Assembly (NCBI RefSeq): GCF_901538265.1
Contig: NZ_LR593886.1
Location: 8,701,738 to 8,765,737, forward strand
Reading direction: 5' to 3'
Length of the DNA: 64,000 nt
From: Gemmata massiliana
Lineage (GTDB): Bacteria > Planctomycetota > Planctomycetia > Gemmatales > Gemmataceae
Shown: piece by piece, positions 33,028 to 41,255 of the stretch
Numbering within the stretch: position 1 is the stretch's first letter
Layout of the letters: each line of letters begins with the position of its first letter
Notes under the pieces: model-generated
Told to the model about the DNA's origin: nothing
The model's database searches: none
What the model saw: the letters and a program-made list of their open reading frames with translations, nothing else
Translations under genes and position numbers: made by a program

Positions 33028-33945
33028 ATGCGGGTGTTAAAAACGGCTCTGGGCGAAGTGCTCGACGTGGCGTTCAGCCCGGACAGCCGCGCCGTTGCCG
33101 CGGTGGTCGAAGCGAAGAACGTCTTTTTGTGGAACCTGGACTCACCGAACATCGCGCCCGTGCGATTGGAACTCGGGGGCAAGTACCGGTCCGGCGGTCT
33201 GAGTTTCTCCGCCGACGGGCGGCAATTATCGTGGCAACTGTTTGACGGTCGGCGCACCTACGACCGCGACACGCGCGACGCCACGAGCGAGTACCCGGCT
33301 CTGCTCGCGACGGCCACCGCGTGGAAGCTCGGGGCCGAGGGCACGCACCTCGTTTCCGTCCACGGCCTGCCGGACCACGTACTCGCGGGCTGGAAGCACA
33401 AGGACGAGGAATGGGTGCGCCAGTGGCTGATTTCCACGCGCGATCTATCCGTCGGCAGCGTGACAGTCGCCCCGGCCGGCGACCGGTTCGCGATGTTCAC
33501 CCGCGCCACGGAAGCGGACCGGTGGTGGGAACAGGAACACCGGCTGGAAATTCGCGACGCGGCTACATCCGCCGCACAGAGTTTCGGCACGTACCCGTAC
33601 AGCTACGCGGGGAAACTCGCGTTTCACCCGACCGGCAAGCAGATCGTCGGCATCAACGACGCGACCCTGTTGGCGTGGTCACTACCGGAGGGCGGCGATC
33701 CGCGTCTGGCACGCAGTGACAACAAGAAACACTTCACTGCGTTTGCGTACCACCCGACTGGGCATCGGCTGTTCGTCACGAGTAACGACGAAACCGTCCA
33801 CGTGTTCGATACGCACGCTCTTGAGCGCGTGAACCGCTATTCGTGGCGCCTCGACCGGCTCAGCGCGGTCGCGATCAGCCCGGACGGGACGCTCGCCGCG
33901 GTCGGCTCCGCTCACGGCGACGTGGTGGTGTGGGATCTGGATTAG
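33028..33945 (+). CDS. WD40-repeat protein
   Basis: A 305-residue protein from ATG 33028; the upstream open frame to 32881 looks non-coding. It has beta-propeller blades with the usual phrases (GEVLDVAFSPDSRAVAAV, GLSFSADGRQLSWQLFD, FAYHPTGHRLFVTSND, AVAISPDGTLAAVGSAHGDV, VVWDLD). At least five blades can be seen. No enzymatic domain and no signal peptide, so a cytoplasmic scaffold or partner-binding role is likely. Its stop is 4 bp from the stop of the convergent RNase H-like gene. Confidence 0.8.
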   Translation: MRVLKTALGEVLDVAFSPDSRAVAAVVEAKNVFLWNLDSPNIAPVRLELGGKYRSGGLSFSADGRQLSWQLFDGRRTYDRDTRDATSEYPALLATATAWKLGAEGTHLVSVHGLPDHVLAGWKHKDEEWVRQWLISTRDLSVGSVTVAPAGDRFAMFTRATEADRWWEQEHRLEIRDAATSAAQSFGTYPYSYAGKLAFHPTGKQIVGINDATLLAWSLPEGGDPRLARSDNKKHFTAFAYHPTGHRLFVTSNDETVHVFDTHALERVNRYSWRLDRLSAVAISPDGTLAAVGSAHGDVVVWDLD

Positions 33946-33949
33946 CCGG

Positions 33950-34891
33950 CTATTTCTTCCGCCACACTTGGTCGGTGGTAAGTCCGAGTTTCGCCATCGT
34001 GGGCTGAATCTGAGCAAAGAACCGCTTCGCATCGACCGGGTAGCCGGCCGTGGGCGCGATACCGGGAACGTGGGTGGCCCAAAAACGGTTGAACTGCTTC
34101 ATACAGACTTCACGGAGATACTTGCACAGCATCGACGCGAGTGCCACGGCCACGCTGTCACCATCGGCACGTGGACGGAACGTGATCGAAATATCACGCG
34201 ACAGGTGCTCGATGCGGTACCGGCTCTCTTCGGCCGATTCGCGCTCGGCGACCACCCACCCGTCCGGGAACGCCTCTTGCAACAGGCCCGCGTAGAAGTT
34301 CCGTCCGCCCTGTTTATCGCACGCGAACACGAGCGGCCGGCCATCGGCCGGCACCGTGGCCGTCAGCGCGGCGAGCAATTCGATCAGCCCGCGGCCGAGA
34401 ATCGTGCCCTTGGACCCATACTCGTCCACCATGCGGTTGAACCGCGGCGCCGGTACGAGGTGGTAGTCGCCGCACCACTGGTTGTTGATCGCGGCCCGGA
34501 CCGGTTCGGATGCGTCCCACTCGGCGCCGGGATCGATGTGCAGCGGAACTGTTGCGGCTCCATCGAACCACGATTCCGCCAAAAGCTCCGCGCCCCACGC
34601 GGGCACGTCGCCGCTGCTCCAGAGGAACTCGTGGAGCGTGTGCGAATCGGGCGTCGCGATCGCCCACACGCCGCGTTCGAGCGCTTCGATTCCGCCGCGC
34701 GTGTAGACCTTCTTCGAGTCGTCGATAAGGAGCCGGCCGTCGGCCTTCTCGTGCGCGCGCCGAACCACGGGTTTCAGCGTGTCCCACCCCGCGGAGTCGC
34801 CCTCGGGCAAATTCAGCGCGATCGCGGCCTGTACCAGCGGACCGAGGTTCGGCCCGTAGCCTGCTTCATCGATCCCGACCACCCAGGGCAT
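33950..34891 (-). CDS. Divergent ribonuclease HII-like protein
   Basis: A 313-residue protein whose N-terminus WVVGIDEAGYGPNLGPLV carries the RNase HII active-site motif (D8, E9; usual form DEAGRGP). Further conserved-looking features are LLIDDSKKVY (DSKK motif), VFACDKQGGRNFY (D192) and RADGDSVAVALASMLCKYLRE (D243/D245), matching the acidic positions of the type II RNase H fold. It is longer than canonical RNase HII (about 200) because of a central insertion at about 95-170. It probably cleaves RNA in RNA-DNA hybrids, but Arg of the GRG motif is replaced by Tyr, which could alter junction specificity. Confidence 0.65.
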   Translation of the reverse strand: MPWVVGIDEAGYGPNLGPLVQAAIALNLPEGDSAGWDTLKPVVRRAHEKADGRLLIDDSKKVYTRGGIEALERGVWAIATPDSHTLHEFLWSSGDVPAWGAELLAESWFDGAATVPLHIDPGAEWDASEPVRAAINNQWCGDYHLVPAPRFNRMVDEYGSKGTILGRGLIELLAALTATVPADGRPLVFACDKQGGRNFYAGLLQEAFPDGWVVAERESAEESRYRIEHLSRDISITFRPRADGDSVAVALASMLCKYLREVCMKQFNRFWATHVPGIAPTAGYPVDAKRFFAQIQPTMAKLGLTTDQVWRKK

Positions 34892-34904
34892 ATGTTCGCT
34901 CCGA

Positions 34905-35091
34905 AGAACCTACCCCCCGGCCCCCTCCCTGAAGGGAAGGGGAGCAGCCCTTCAGAGCCAACTGGCGCGGGGTTAATTATCAGTGACTTCGCACCTGTTC
35001 CCCTTCCCTTCAGGGAGGGGGCTGGGGGGTAGGTCGTCTTTTTGCTCCCCCTTCCTTCTTAGGGAAGGGGGCTGGGGGGTTAGGTTCTTCG
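34905..35091. repeat. Intergenic array of three C-rich palindromic units
   Basis: Three hairpin units occupy almost the whole gap between the RNase H-like and HIT genes. Unit one (about 34905-34947) runs AACCTACCCCCC... CCCTGAAGGGAAGGGG. Unit two (about 35000-35034) is its inverse, CCCTTCCCTTCAGGG then a G-run and GTAGG. Unit three (about 35045-35088) is TCCCCCTTCCTTCTTAGGG... GGGGTTAGGTTC, close to the polyketide synthase copy. Confidence 0.9.
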
Positions 35092-35130
35092 CGCGTATGG
35101 TAACGGCATTCCCCGATTGGAGGAACCGAC

Positions 35131-35475
35131 GTGTTCGCCGACAACCTCTTCCTGAAGATCATCGATAAGACGATCCCCGCGAAGATCGCCTACGAAGACG
35201 ACCAGTGCCTCGCGTTCCACGACATCAAACCGCAGGCGCCGGTCCACGTGCTCATCATCCCCAAAAAGGTGATCCGCACGCACGACGACGCCACATCCGC
35301 GGACCAGGCGCTGCTCGGGCACCTGCACCTCGTCGCGATCAAGTTGGCGAAGGAACTCGGTCTGGCGAACGGGTACCGGCTCGTCATTAACTGCAACGAG
35401 GCCGGCGGACAAACGGTACCGCACCTCCACGTCCACCTGCTCGGTGGGCGCGACCTGACTTGGCCCCCCGGTTGA
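35131..35475 (+). CDS. HIT-family (HinT-like) nucleotide-binding hydrolase
   Basis: A 114-residue protein, the usual HinT length. The histidine triad HLHVHLL (H98, H100, H102; the middle His is the nucleophile) and the start FADNLFLKIIDKTIPAKIAYEDD are diagnostic. It hydrolyses AMP-lysine or phosphoramidate-type nucleotides in the cytoplasm. The stop is separated by 2 bases from the next ATG, so it is translated with the PLP-binding gene. Confidence 0.95.
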   Translation: MFADNLFLKIIDKTIPAKIAYEDDQCLAFHDIKPQAPVHVLIIPKKVIRTHDDATSADQALLGHLHLVAIKLAKELGLANGYRLVINCNEAGGQTVPHLHVHLLGGRDLTWPPG

Positions 35476-35477
35476 AC

Positions 35478-36176
35478 ATGGACGATTCCGAACTGCGTTC
35501 CGTACTGGCCGAGCGCGTCGCGAACGTGCAGGCGCGCATCGTAGCAGCCTGCGCGCGTGCGAACCGCGATCCTGCGAGCGTCACGCTCGTCGCGGTGACG
35601 AAAACCGTTTCCCCGAAAGTAGCTGCGATCGTTGCGGAATTGGGGATACGCGATCTCGGCGAGAGCCGGCCACAAGAGCTGTGGAAGAAGGCCGAAGCCG
35701 TGCCGAACGTGAACTGGCATCTGATCGGCCACCTCCAGCGGAACAAGGTCGACCGCACGATACCGCTCGTCGCGCTCGTCCATTCCGTCGATAGCGACCG
35801 CGTGCTCGAAGCGCTCGACGCCTTCGGCCGCAAGCGAGGATCAGCGATCCCGGTGCTGATCGAAGTGAATTGCAGCGGCGAAGAGAGCAAGGGCGGGTTC
35901 GCGCTGGACGCCCTTATTCCGCTGGGCGATAAGTTGCCAACGTTCGCCGGCGTCACCGTTCGCGGGTTGATGACAATGGCCGCGTATTCGGACGATCCGC
36001 AACTGGCGCGGCCCGCGTTCGCCACGCTGCGCGAAATGCGTAACGCACTGCAAATGCGAACGGGGCTAGCGTTAACCGAACTCTCAATGGGCATGAGCAA
36101 CGATTTCGAGGTCGCGATTGAAGAAGGCGCGACGCTCGTGCGGATCGGAACAACACTGTTCGAGGGGATGAGTTAA
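35478..36176 (+). CDS. YggS/PLPBP family pyridoxal-phosphate homeostasis protein
   Basis: A 232-residue PLP-binding TIM barrel starting at ATG 35478 just after the HIT stop. Lys42 in LVAVTKTVS is the PLP Schiff-base residue. The motifs GESRPQELWKK, WHLIGHLQRNK, VLIEVNCSGEESKGGF, GLMTMA and LSMGMSNDFEVAIEEGATLVRIGT are all typical. The family controls free PLP and amino-acid pools rather than catalysing a reaction. A 130-bp gap separates it from ilvN. Confidence 0.95.
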   Translation: MDDSELRSVLAERVANVQARIVAACARANRDPASVTLVAVTKTVSPKVAAIVAELGIRDLGESRPQELWKKAEAVPNVNWHLIGHLQRNKVDRTIPLVALVHSVDSDRVLEALDAFGRKRGSAIPVLIEVNCSGEESKGGFALDALIPLGDKLPTFAGVTVRGLMTMAAYSDDPQLARPAFATLREMRNALQMRTGLALTELSMGMSNDFEVAIEEGATLVRIGTTLFEGMS

Positions 36177-36307
36177 GAAAGCGGGACGTGCTGCGGACCA
36201 TCTTCATTCGGGAAGTGAGGGTTGTCTGCACCCGGCGTTGAAGCCGTTTCGCCGCTCTCTATCATCAACTATCGGTACTTTCTCTTCCACGAGGGGGCGT
36301 TTCCCCA

Positions 36308-36814
36308 ATGCGGCACGTGCTTTCCGCTCTGGTGCAGAATCAACCGGGGGTTCTGGCGACGGTCGCCGGGATGCTCCACTCGCGCGGGTTCAACATCGAC
36401 AGCCTCGCGGTCGGCGAGACCGAGACGCACAACCTCTCGCGCATGACGTTCGTCGTTCACGGCGACGACAACGTACTCGACCAGGTGCGGAAGCAGCTCG
36501 ACAAGATCGTTACCGTCGTCCGCGTGGACGACATCAGCTCGGAGAACTTCGTCGAGCGCGACCTGATGCTCATCAAGGTCAAGTGCGCCTCCGCACAGCG
36601 CCCGGAAGTGTTCCAACTGTCCGAGAGCTTCCGCGGCCGGGTGGTCGACATCCAGCACAACAACGTGCTGATCGAGATCAGCGGGACCGAGGGGAAGGTC
36701 GAGGCGTTCATCGAACTGATGCGGCCCTACGGCATCCTGGAACTGGCCCGCACCGGGCGCATCGCGCTCGTGCGCGGGGAAGCGAAGCCCGCGGTTGCGG
36801 CGGAGGGAACCTGA
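36308..36814 (+). CDS. ilvN: Acetolactate synthase small (regulatory) subunit
   Basis: A 168-residue protein with an N-terminal ACT domain (about 3-75: HVLSALVQNQPGVLATVAGML, FNIDSLAVGETE) and the C-terminal ALS_ss_C domain (DLMLIKVKCASAQRPEVFQL, GILELARTGRIAL). It binds valine and feeds back on the catalytic subunit in branched-chain amino-acid synthesis. The catalytic ilvB gene is not next to it in this window. A 102-residue protein of unknown function starts one base after its stop. Confidence 0.95.
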   Translation: MRHVLSALVQNQPGVLATVAGMLHSRGFNIDSLAVGETETHNLSRMTFVVHGDDNVLDQVRKQLDKIVTVVRVDDISSENFVERDLMLIKVKCASAQRPEVFQLSESFRGRVVDIQHNNVLIEISGTEGKVEAFIELMRPYGILELARTGRIALVRGEAKPAVAAEGT

Positions 36815-36815
36815 G

Positions 36816-37124
36816 TTGGAAACCGCACCACCCAAAATCATCCTCCCGACGCGCCGGCTCGACCCGGCCGTCGCGGACCTGCTCCGGGCGCTGAAGCCCG
36901 GCGACAAGATCAAGATCACGCAGGCGGTCCGCGTGGGCGCGAAGAAGTGGAACGCCGAGGCCACGGGCGAGTTCCGGGGTCTCGCGTACCTGCAAACCGG
37001 TGTTACCACGGAGCGCGTCAAAGAGGACGATCTGGTGGTGCCCGTGGTCCGGTTCACCAAGCCCAACGGCGAGCTGACCTCGATCAGCATCGACGAGAAC
37101 ACGAAAGTCGAGCGCGGTGCGTAG
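36816..37124 (+). CDS. Small protein coupled to ilvN, unknown function
   Basis: A 102-residue protein beginning at TTG 36816 (METAPPKIILPTRRLDPAVADLL), with GGAGGG 8 bases upstream inside the end of ilvN. Only one base separates it from the ilvN stop. The body (LKPGDKIKITQAVRVGAKKW, GEFRGLAYLQTGVTTERVKEDD, LVVPVVRFTKPNGEL) reads as a small all-beta barrel. No motif ties it to branched-chain synthesis. The unusual start and tight spacing suggest translational coupling at reduced level. Confidence 0.7.
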   Translation: METAPPKIILPTRRLDPAVADLLRALKPGDKIKITQAVRVGAKKWNAEATGEFRGLAYLQTGVTTERVKEDDLVVPVVRFTKPNGELTSISIDENTKVERGA

Positions 37125-37134
37125 TTCGCCCCTT

Positions 37135-37167
37135 GGGACCGCGGACAGTGTACCTGTCCGCGGTCCC
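37135..37167. terminator. Bidirectional hairpin between convergent genes
   Basis: A 13-bp perfect stem (GGGACCGCGGACA / TGTCCGCGGTCCC) with a 7-base loop sits between the stops of the ilvN-coupled gene (37124) and the TPR gene (37172). Position and stability fit a shared terminator; no long T-run is present. Confidence 0.65.
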
Positions 37168-37171
37168 GGGC

Positions 37172-38179
37172 TTATTGCGGTTTCAGTGGTTCCGTGCGAA
37201 ACGGCTTTCGGGCCTTGTAGAGTTGCAGTCGCTTCTGTGCGTCTTCGCCGCACTTTCTCGCGTATCCCTGGTCCGCGAGAGCAAGTTCTTGGGTTTTCAC
37301 TGCGGCGCTGAAATCACCCGCCTCGGCGTGCGCGGCTGCGAGCGTATCGAGGTACCCGCCCTCGCGGTTGCCGGTCAGTTCACACGCGCGTTTGGCGAAT
37401 TTCACTGCCGCTTTCCCGTCTCGAAATTCCTCAACCGGACAGGTCGCACGCAACCACGCGGAGTTGTTCAGCGCCAGTACGTCGTTCGGGTTGCCTGCGA
37501 GGATCGCAGTGTAATCGGCGTTCGCGCTTTTGTACTCGCCCTTCAGTTCGTAAGCCCAACCGCGGTTGAGCTGCGCCGGGGCGTGCCCGAGTTTTACCGC
37601 TTCATTGAGGTCTTTGATCGCCGCGTCGAACCGTCTGAGTTCCGCGAGCACCAGCCCGCGATTGCTGAATCCGACCGCGCGGTAAGGATTGGGGCCAGGA
37701 CCGGGACCGACCGGGGCTAATTTCAAGAACTCGTCGAAGTCCTTCACCGCGTCGTCCGGTTTGCCGAGCAGGTATTTTGCCCAGCCGCGGAAATTGTAAG
37801 GGTAAACGTCCTTCTCGTTGTCCTGGATCGCCTTCGTGAAGAAGTCGACCGCGTCCGCGAGCGGAACGACCCGACTCTTTTCGATCCAGCACGGAGTTCC
37901 GTCTGTGTCGAGCACCTGGATGCGCTCGTCCTTCTCCGCTTTTACCTCCCACGACGCGGCGTAAAGGGCGCGCGACAGCGTTCGGACGGGTTCATCCTTA
38001 CCGGGCTGAACCGATTCGTAATAGGCGCCGATCGGGTCCGCTTTCTTGGGTAGAACCGTTTTGCCGATCCACGACTTACTGTCGCCCTTTGGCACCGGAG
38101 CCGCTGATCCACCGAGCACTCCGACCGTCACGACCAAACCGGTGGCGAGCGCCTCACGGCGCGAAACGAGTGCGGTCAT
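37172..38179 (-). CDS. Tat-signal TPR-repeat protein
   Basis: A 335-residue protein. The N-terminus LVSRREALATGLVVTVGVLG is a twin-arginine signal, so it is probably exported. An SH3-like N-terminal part (IGKTVLPKKADPIGAYYES... IQVLDTDGTPCWIEKSRVV) precedes at least four TPR units (DAVDFFTKAIQDNEKDVYPYN, YRAVGFSNRGLVLAELRRF, APAQLNRGWAYELKGEYKSA, GYLDTLAAAHAEAGDFSAAV). TPR proteins act as scaffolds; no partner is evident. It lies 33 bp downstream of the N-formylglutamate amidohydrolase-like gene, in the same operon. Confidence 0.82.
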   Translation of the reverse strand: MTALVSRREALATGLVVTVGVLGGSAAPVPKGDSKSWIGKTVLPKKADPIGAYYESVQPGKDEPVRTLSRALYAASWEVKAEKDERIQVLDTDGTPCWIEKSRVVPLADAVDFFTKAIQDNEKDVYPYNFRGWAKYLLGKPDDAVKDFDEFLKLAPVGPGPGPNPYRAVGFSNRGLVLAELRRFDAAIKDLNEAVKLGHAPAQLNRGWAYELKGEYKSANADYTAILAGNPNDVLALNNSAWLRATCPVEEFRDGKAAVKFAKRACELTGNREGGYLDTLAAAHAEAGDFSAAVKTQELALADQGYARKCGEDAQKRLQLYKARKPFRTEPLKPQ

Positions 38180-38212
38180 GGACGTGCTCCCGGGTTCGGT
38201 TCACACGCGGCG

Positions 38213-39040
38213 CTACTTCTTGGCGTCTTTCAAATACGCATTGTAAAACGCGCCGATCGCGTCCGCGAGGTCTTTGGCGGTGGTCGCGTACTGGTCCCTG
38301 GCTCGCAGATTGGTGCCGAGTTCTACTTGAATTGCATCGATCGCGAACGCCGTGTGGCTGCCGTAATTGGCGACGATGTGACCACCGGTGAACTGTGGTT
38401 CTTCTTTGGCCGTTTCTTCTGAGTCGCCGGGCGGCATGATCTTGTATCCAGCCTTCTCCATGCGCCCGAGGACGCTGTTCTTTCCGCGGATCGCGGCCAG
38501 ACCCTCGCGGTCCTTGAGTAGCTTCACGGTTTTGAGGTTCTGCGTGCCGCGGCAAATCGATCCCTGGTACACGCTCTGGCCGTGGATATCGAGCAGAATT
38601 CCGTGCCCGTACTTCTCCTTCACGGCCTTGCACGCCGCAGCAATCGGGTCGTGGAACGCATCGTAATACGGCTTGGCTTTGTCGCTCTCGTAAGCCTGCT
38701 CGCGCGAGCGGTTCACGTCGAGGTACTTGCGCTCGAACCGTGCGATGACCACCCACGGCTTGGCTTCGAGCGATTTCTCGATTTCGGCGACGAGTTTTTC
38801 GACTAACTCGGCCGTGTTCTCGTCGCGCACGGTTTGGAAATTGGCGAGTCCCGTCCCGACGCGCTCGGGAACATCGGGGACTTTCTTGCGACCGCCGTGC
38901 GGCGCCGAGATGATGATGGGCAGAGTGCCCTTTTGAACGGTGACGAAATCTGTGGGCTTGGGTGCGTCCGGGGCCGCGGGTGCGAGAGCCGCAAGTGCGG
39001 GGAAAAGCAGAGCAAACGCGGCGGAAAACGGACGGCCCAT
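38213..39040 (-). CDS. Secreted N-formylglutamate amidohydrolase-like protein
   Basis: A 275-residue protein with a cleavable-looking signal peptide (FSAAFALLFPALAALAPAAP). The FGase-type zinc hydrolase signature is seen in TLPIIISAPHGG, RFERKYLDVNRSREQAY, GILLDIHGQ and TGGHIVANYGS, which supply the His/Glu metal ligands. Cytoplasmic HutG members release glutamate from N-formylglutamate; an exported member suggests a different, extracellular amide or peptide substrate. No histidine-degradation genes are nearby. Confidence 0.78.
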   Translation of the reverse strand: MGRPFSAAFALLFPALAALAPAAPDAPKPTDFVTVQKGTLPIIISAPHGGRKKVPDVPERVGTGLANFQTVRDENTAELVEKLVAEIEKSLEAKPWVVIARFERKYLDVNRSREQAYESDKAKPYYDAFHDPIAAACKAVKEKYGHGILLDIHGQSVYQGSICRGTQNLKTVKLLKDREGLAAIRGKNSVLGRMEKAGYKIMPPGDSEETAKEEPQFTGGHIVANYGSHTAFAIDAIQVELGTNLRARDQYATTAKDLADAIGAFYNAYLKDAKK

Positions 39041-39122
39041 GAACGGTTCTCCGTTGGTCGGGCCGATCGGCGCCGGACGCTGAAATCCGGCACCGAATCC
39101 GTTTCCCGTCGAACTCGTCCCA

Positions 39123-40427
39123 TCATACCAGATCGCGGCAGTCCGCGATGGTCCCTGCGAGGGCGCTGGCGGCCACGGTCAGGGGGCTGGCGAGGAACAC
39201 TTGCGCTTCCTTGTGCCCCATCCGCCCGGGGAAGTTGCGGTTCGTCGTGCTGATGCAACTGATGGGCGCGTTCAGCCGACCGAAGGTGTCGCTCGGCCCG
39301 CCGAGGCACGCGGCGCAGCTCGCCTCGCCGATCTTCGCGCCGGACGCCAGGAAGATGTCGCGGAGCGATTTACCGCCGATCTTTTCGCTGTCCAGCCCGC
39401 GCGCGACCTCGGTCGTCGCGGGGACGACGAACGTGTCGATCTTCACGCTCTTGCCGTTCAGCAGCTCGGCCGCGGCGCGGAAGTCGGTGAGCTTACCGCC
39501 GGTGCAACTGCCGATGTACGCGCGGTCGAGTTTCGTGCCCTTCACTTGCGTCACGGTCGCCTTGTTGTCGGGCGAGTGCGGCTTCGCGATCACCGGCTCC
39601 ATCTTCGTCACGTCGTACACCTTCTCGAACACGAACTTCGCGCCCGGGTCGGTCTTCACCACGTTGTACGGTTTGCTCCCGGCGTTCCGCTTGTTCACGT
39701 AATCGAGCGTGACCTGGTCCGCCGCGATGATGCCGTTCTTACCGCCGGCCTCGATCGCCATGTTGCACAGCGTCATCCGCTCTTCGATGTTGAGCGCGTA
39801 CACGCCGTCGCCGTCGAACTCCATCGCGCGGTAGGTCGCGCCGTCCACGCCGATGTCGCCGATGACCGCGAGGATGAGGTCTTTCGCCATCAGGTACGGC
39901 GGGAGGTTGCCGTGGAACACGAACCGCATGGTGGGCGGCACCTTGAGCCACAGTTTGCCGGTGCCCAGCACGAAGCCCGCGTCGGTGTTGCCGATACCGG
40001 TAGCGAACTCGCCGAACGCACCCGCGGTGCAGGTGTGGCTGTCGGTGCCGAGCAGCACCTCGCCGGGGCGGGTGTGGCCCTCTTCGGGCAGCGCGATGTG
40101 GCACACGCCCTTATATTTGTCGGTGCCGACGTCGTAAAAGTACTTGATGTCTTGTTCTTTCGCGAACTGCCGCAACACGTCCACGTTGCGGTTCGCCATC
40201 GCGTCCTGGGTGAAGATGTAGTGGTCCGGGATGAGGACCAGTTTCTCCTTGTCCCACACCTTCGCATCCGGCCCGAACTCTTTCTTGAAGACGCCGAACG
40301 TGCCCGGCCCGCAGACGTCGTGGGTCATAAGTACGTCGACGTTGGCCCAGACGTTCTCGCCTGGGCCAACGCTGCCTTTGCCACTCGCGCGGGCCAGAAT
40401 TTTCTCGGTCATCGTCATCGCGGACAT
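39123..40427 (-). CDS. leuC: 3-isopropylmalate dehydratase large subunit (LeuC/homoaconitase type)
   Basis: A 434-residue aconitase-superfamily protein. GTDSHTCTAGAFGEFATGIGNTD is the family signature; cluster cysteines appear in GSCTGGKLTDF and ASCAACLGG. It would isomerise 2- and 3-isopropylmalate with the [4Fe-4S] cluster, in leucine synthesis, as a heterodimer with LeuD. The length is that of the archaeal/bacterial LeuC2 group rather than the 470-residue enterobacterial type. No leuD gene is adjacent here. Confidence 0.92.
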   Translation of the reverse strand: MSAMTMTEKILARASGKGSVGPGENVWANVDVLMTHDVCGPGTFGVFKKEFGPDAKVWDKEKLVLIPDHYIFTQDAMANRNVDVLRQFAKEQDIKYFYDVGTDKYKGVCHIALPEEGHTRPGEVLLGTDSHTCTAGAFGEFATGIGNTDAGFVLGTGKLWLKVPPTMRFVFHGNLPPYLMAKDLILAVIGDIGVDGATYRAMEFDGDGVYALNIEERMTLCNMAIEAGGKNGIIAADQVTLDYVNKRNAGSKPYNVVKTDPGAKFVFEKVYDVTKMEPVIAKPHSPDNKATVTQVKGTKLDRAYIGSCTGGKLTDFRAAAELLNGKSVKIDTFVVPATTEVARGLDSEKIGGKSLRDIFLASGAKIGEASCAACLGGPSDTFGRLNAPISCISTTNRNFPGRMGHKEAQVFLASPLTVAASALAGTIADCRDLV

Positions 40428-40555
40428 CGCGGTAAACTCCCAAATGGAAGAGGCCTTACCGGTATTGTAAGGTATTCGCCCGGAGAAGGACGGGCACTTC
40501 GCTCCGGAACACGAATACGCCTGTCGCGATGCGGAAGTGGGTGCATTCGATTCGG

Positions 40556-41071
40556 TCAGTAGTCGTCTTCGAGCTGTTTAATCTGTTCTCTCCAGGCGTC
40601 CGCGAACTCCTTGTTTACGTTTCCGAGTTCGATTCCCCGGTCCCGGATCTCAACCGCTTTGATCGCGTTGTTCGCGAGAACCATTCCAACGATCACCCAA
40701 AGAAGAAAGCCGAAGAAACCGATGATGAACAGGGGACCGTGACTGGCCCTCGGCAGGGTGTCCCAGACTATCCCGAGCGTAACAGCAGTTACGATCCACC
40801 CAAACAGGCCGAGCCAAACGAACAGTTTACGTGTCCGCCAGTGACCGCGGTGCTGCTCGCACATCGGTGCGACGACGCGCATCGTTTTGCGCATCACGAG
40901 AGCCATGACGATCCACGGCCCGAGCCCCATGAGAATCAGAAAGTTAACCCAGACCGGCATCCACACGAACGTTTGCGGCACGTCACGGTCGGCCGGTTCC
41001 CCGCACCGCATACACAAGCGCGGGAAATATTTGCCGTTCGTCTCATCTCTGTAGACGCGGATCCGTGCCAT
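40556..41071 (-). CDS. Membrane protein with N-terminal zinc-ribbon-like cysteines, unknown function
   Basis: A 171-residue protein. Cys20/Cys23 (RLCMRCGEPAD) and a later Cys-His (APMCEQHRGHW) look like a split zinc knuckle around the first helix. Three or four hydrophobic segments follow (MPVWVNFLILMGLGPWIVMALV, VWLGLFGWIVTAVTLGIVW, LFIIGFFGFLLWVIVGMVLANNA), and a charged C-terminal tail (NKEFADAWREQIKQLEDDY) may be cytoplasmic. Similar 'CxxC plus membrane' proteins are common in Gemmata-like genomes. Function unknown. Confidence 0.65.
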   Translation of the reverse strand: MARIRVYRDETNGKYFPRLCMRCGEPADRDVPQTFVWMPVWVNFLILMGLGPWIVMALVMRKTMRVVAPMCEQHRGHWRTRKLFVWLGLFGWIVTAVTLGIVWDTLPRASHGPLFIIGFFGFLLWVIVGMVLANNAIKAVEIRDRGIELGNVNKEFADAWREQIKQLEDDY

Positions 41072-41255
41072 CTGCAGCCTCGCGGGCGTGTCGTGAATCG
41101 AGTATGGTTTGGACAGGATTAGATTTTTGGGGCACGATCGTCACCCCACAAATGTGAATGCGCTCAATATCGCGAGGAGTGTACAGATTCCGTCTGCCAA
41201 TTCGGGTGCGTTTCGGGTAACGAGATACGGGAATCACACCGATGATCGAAAGCAA

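Noticed and set aside
34905-35091. CRISPR array
   Set aside because: The three units are hairpins in mixed orientation without unique spacers of constant length, and no cas genes are present.
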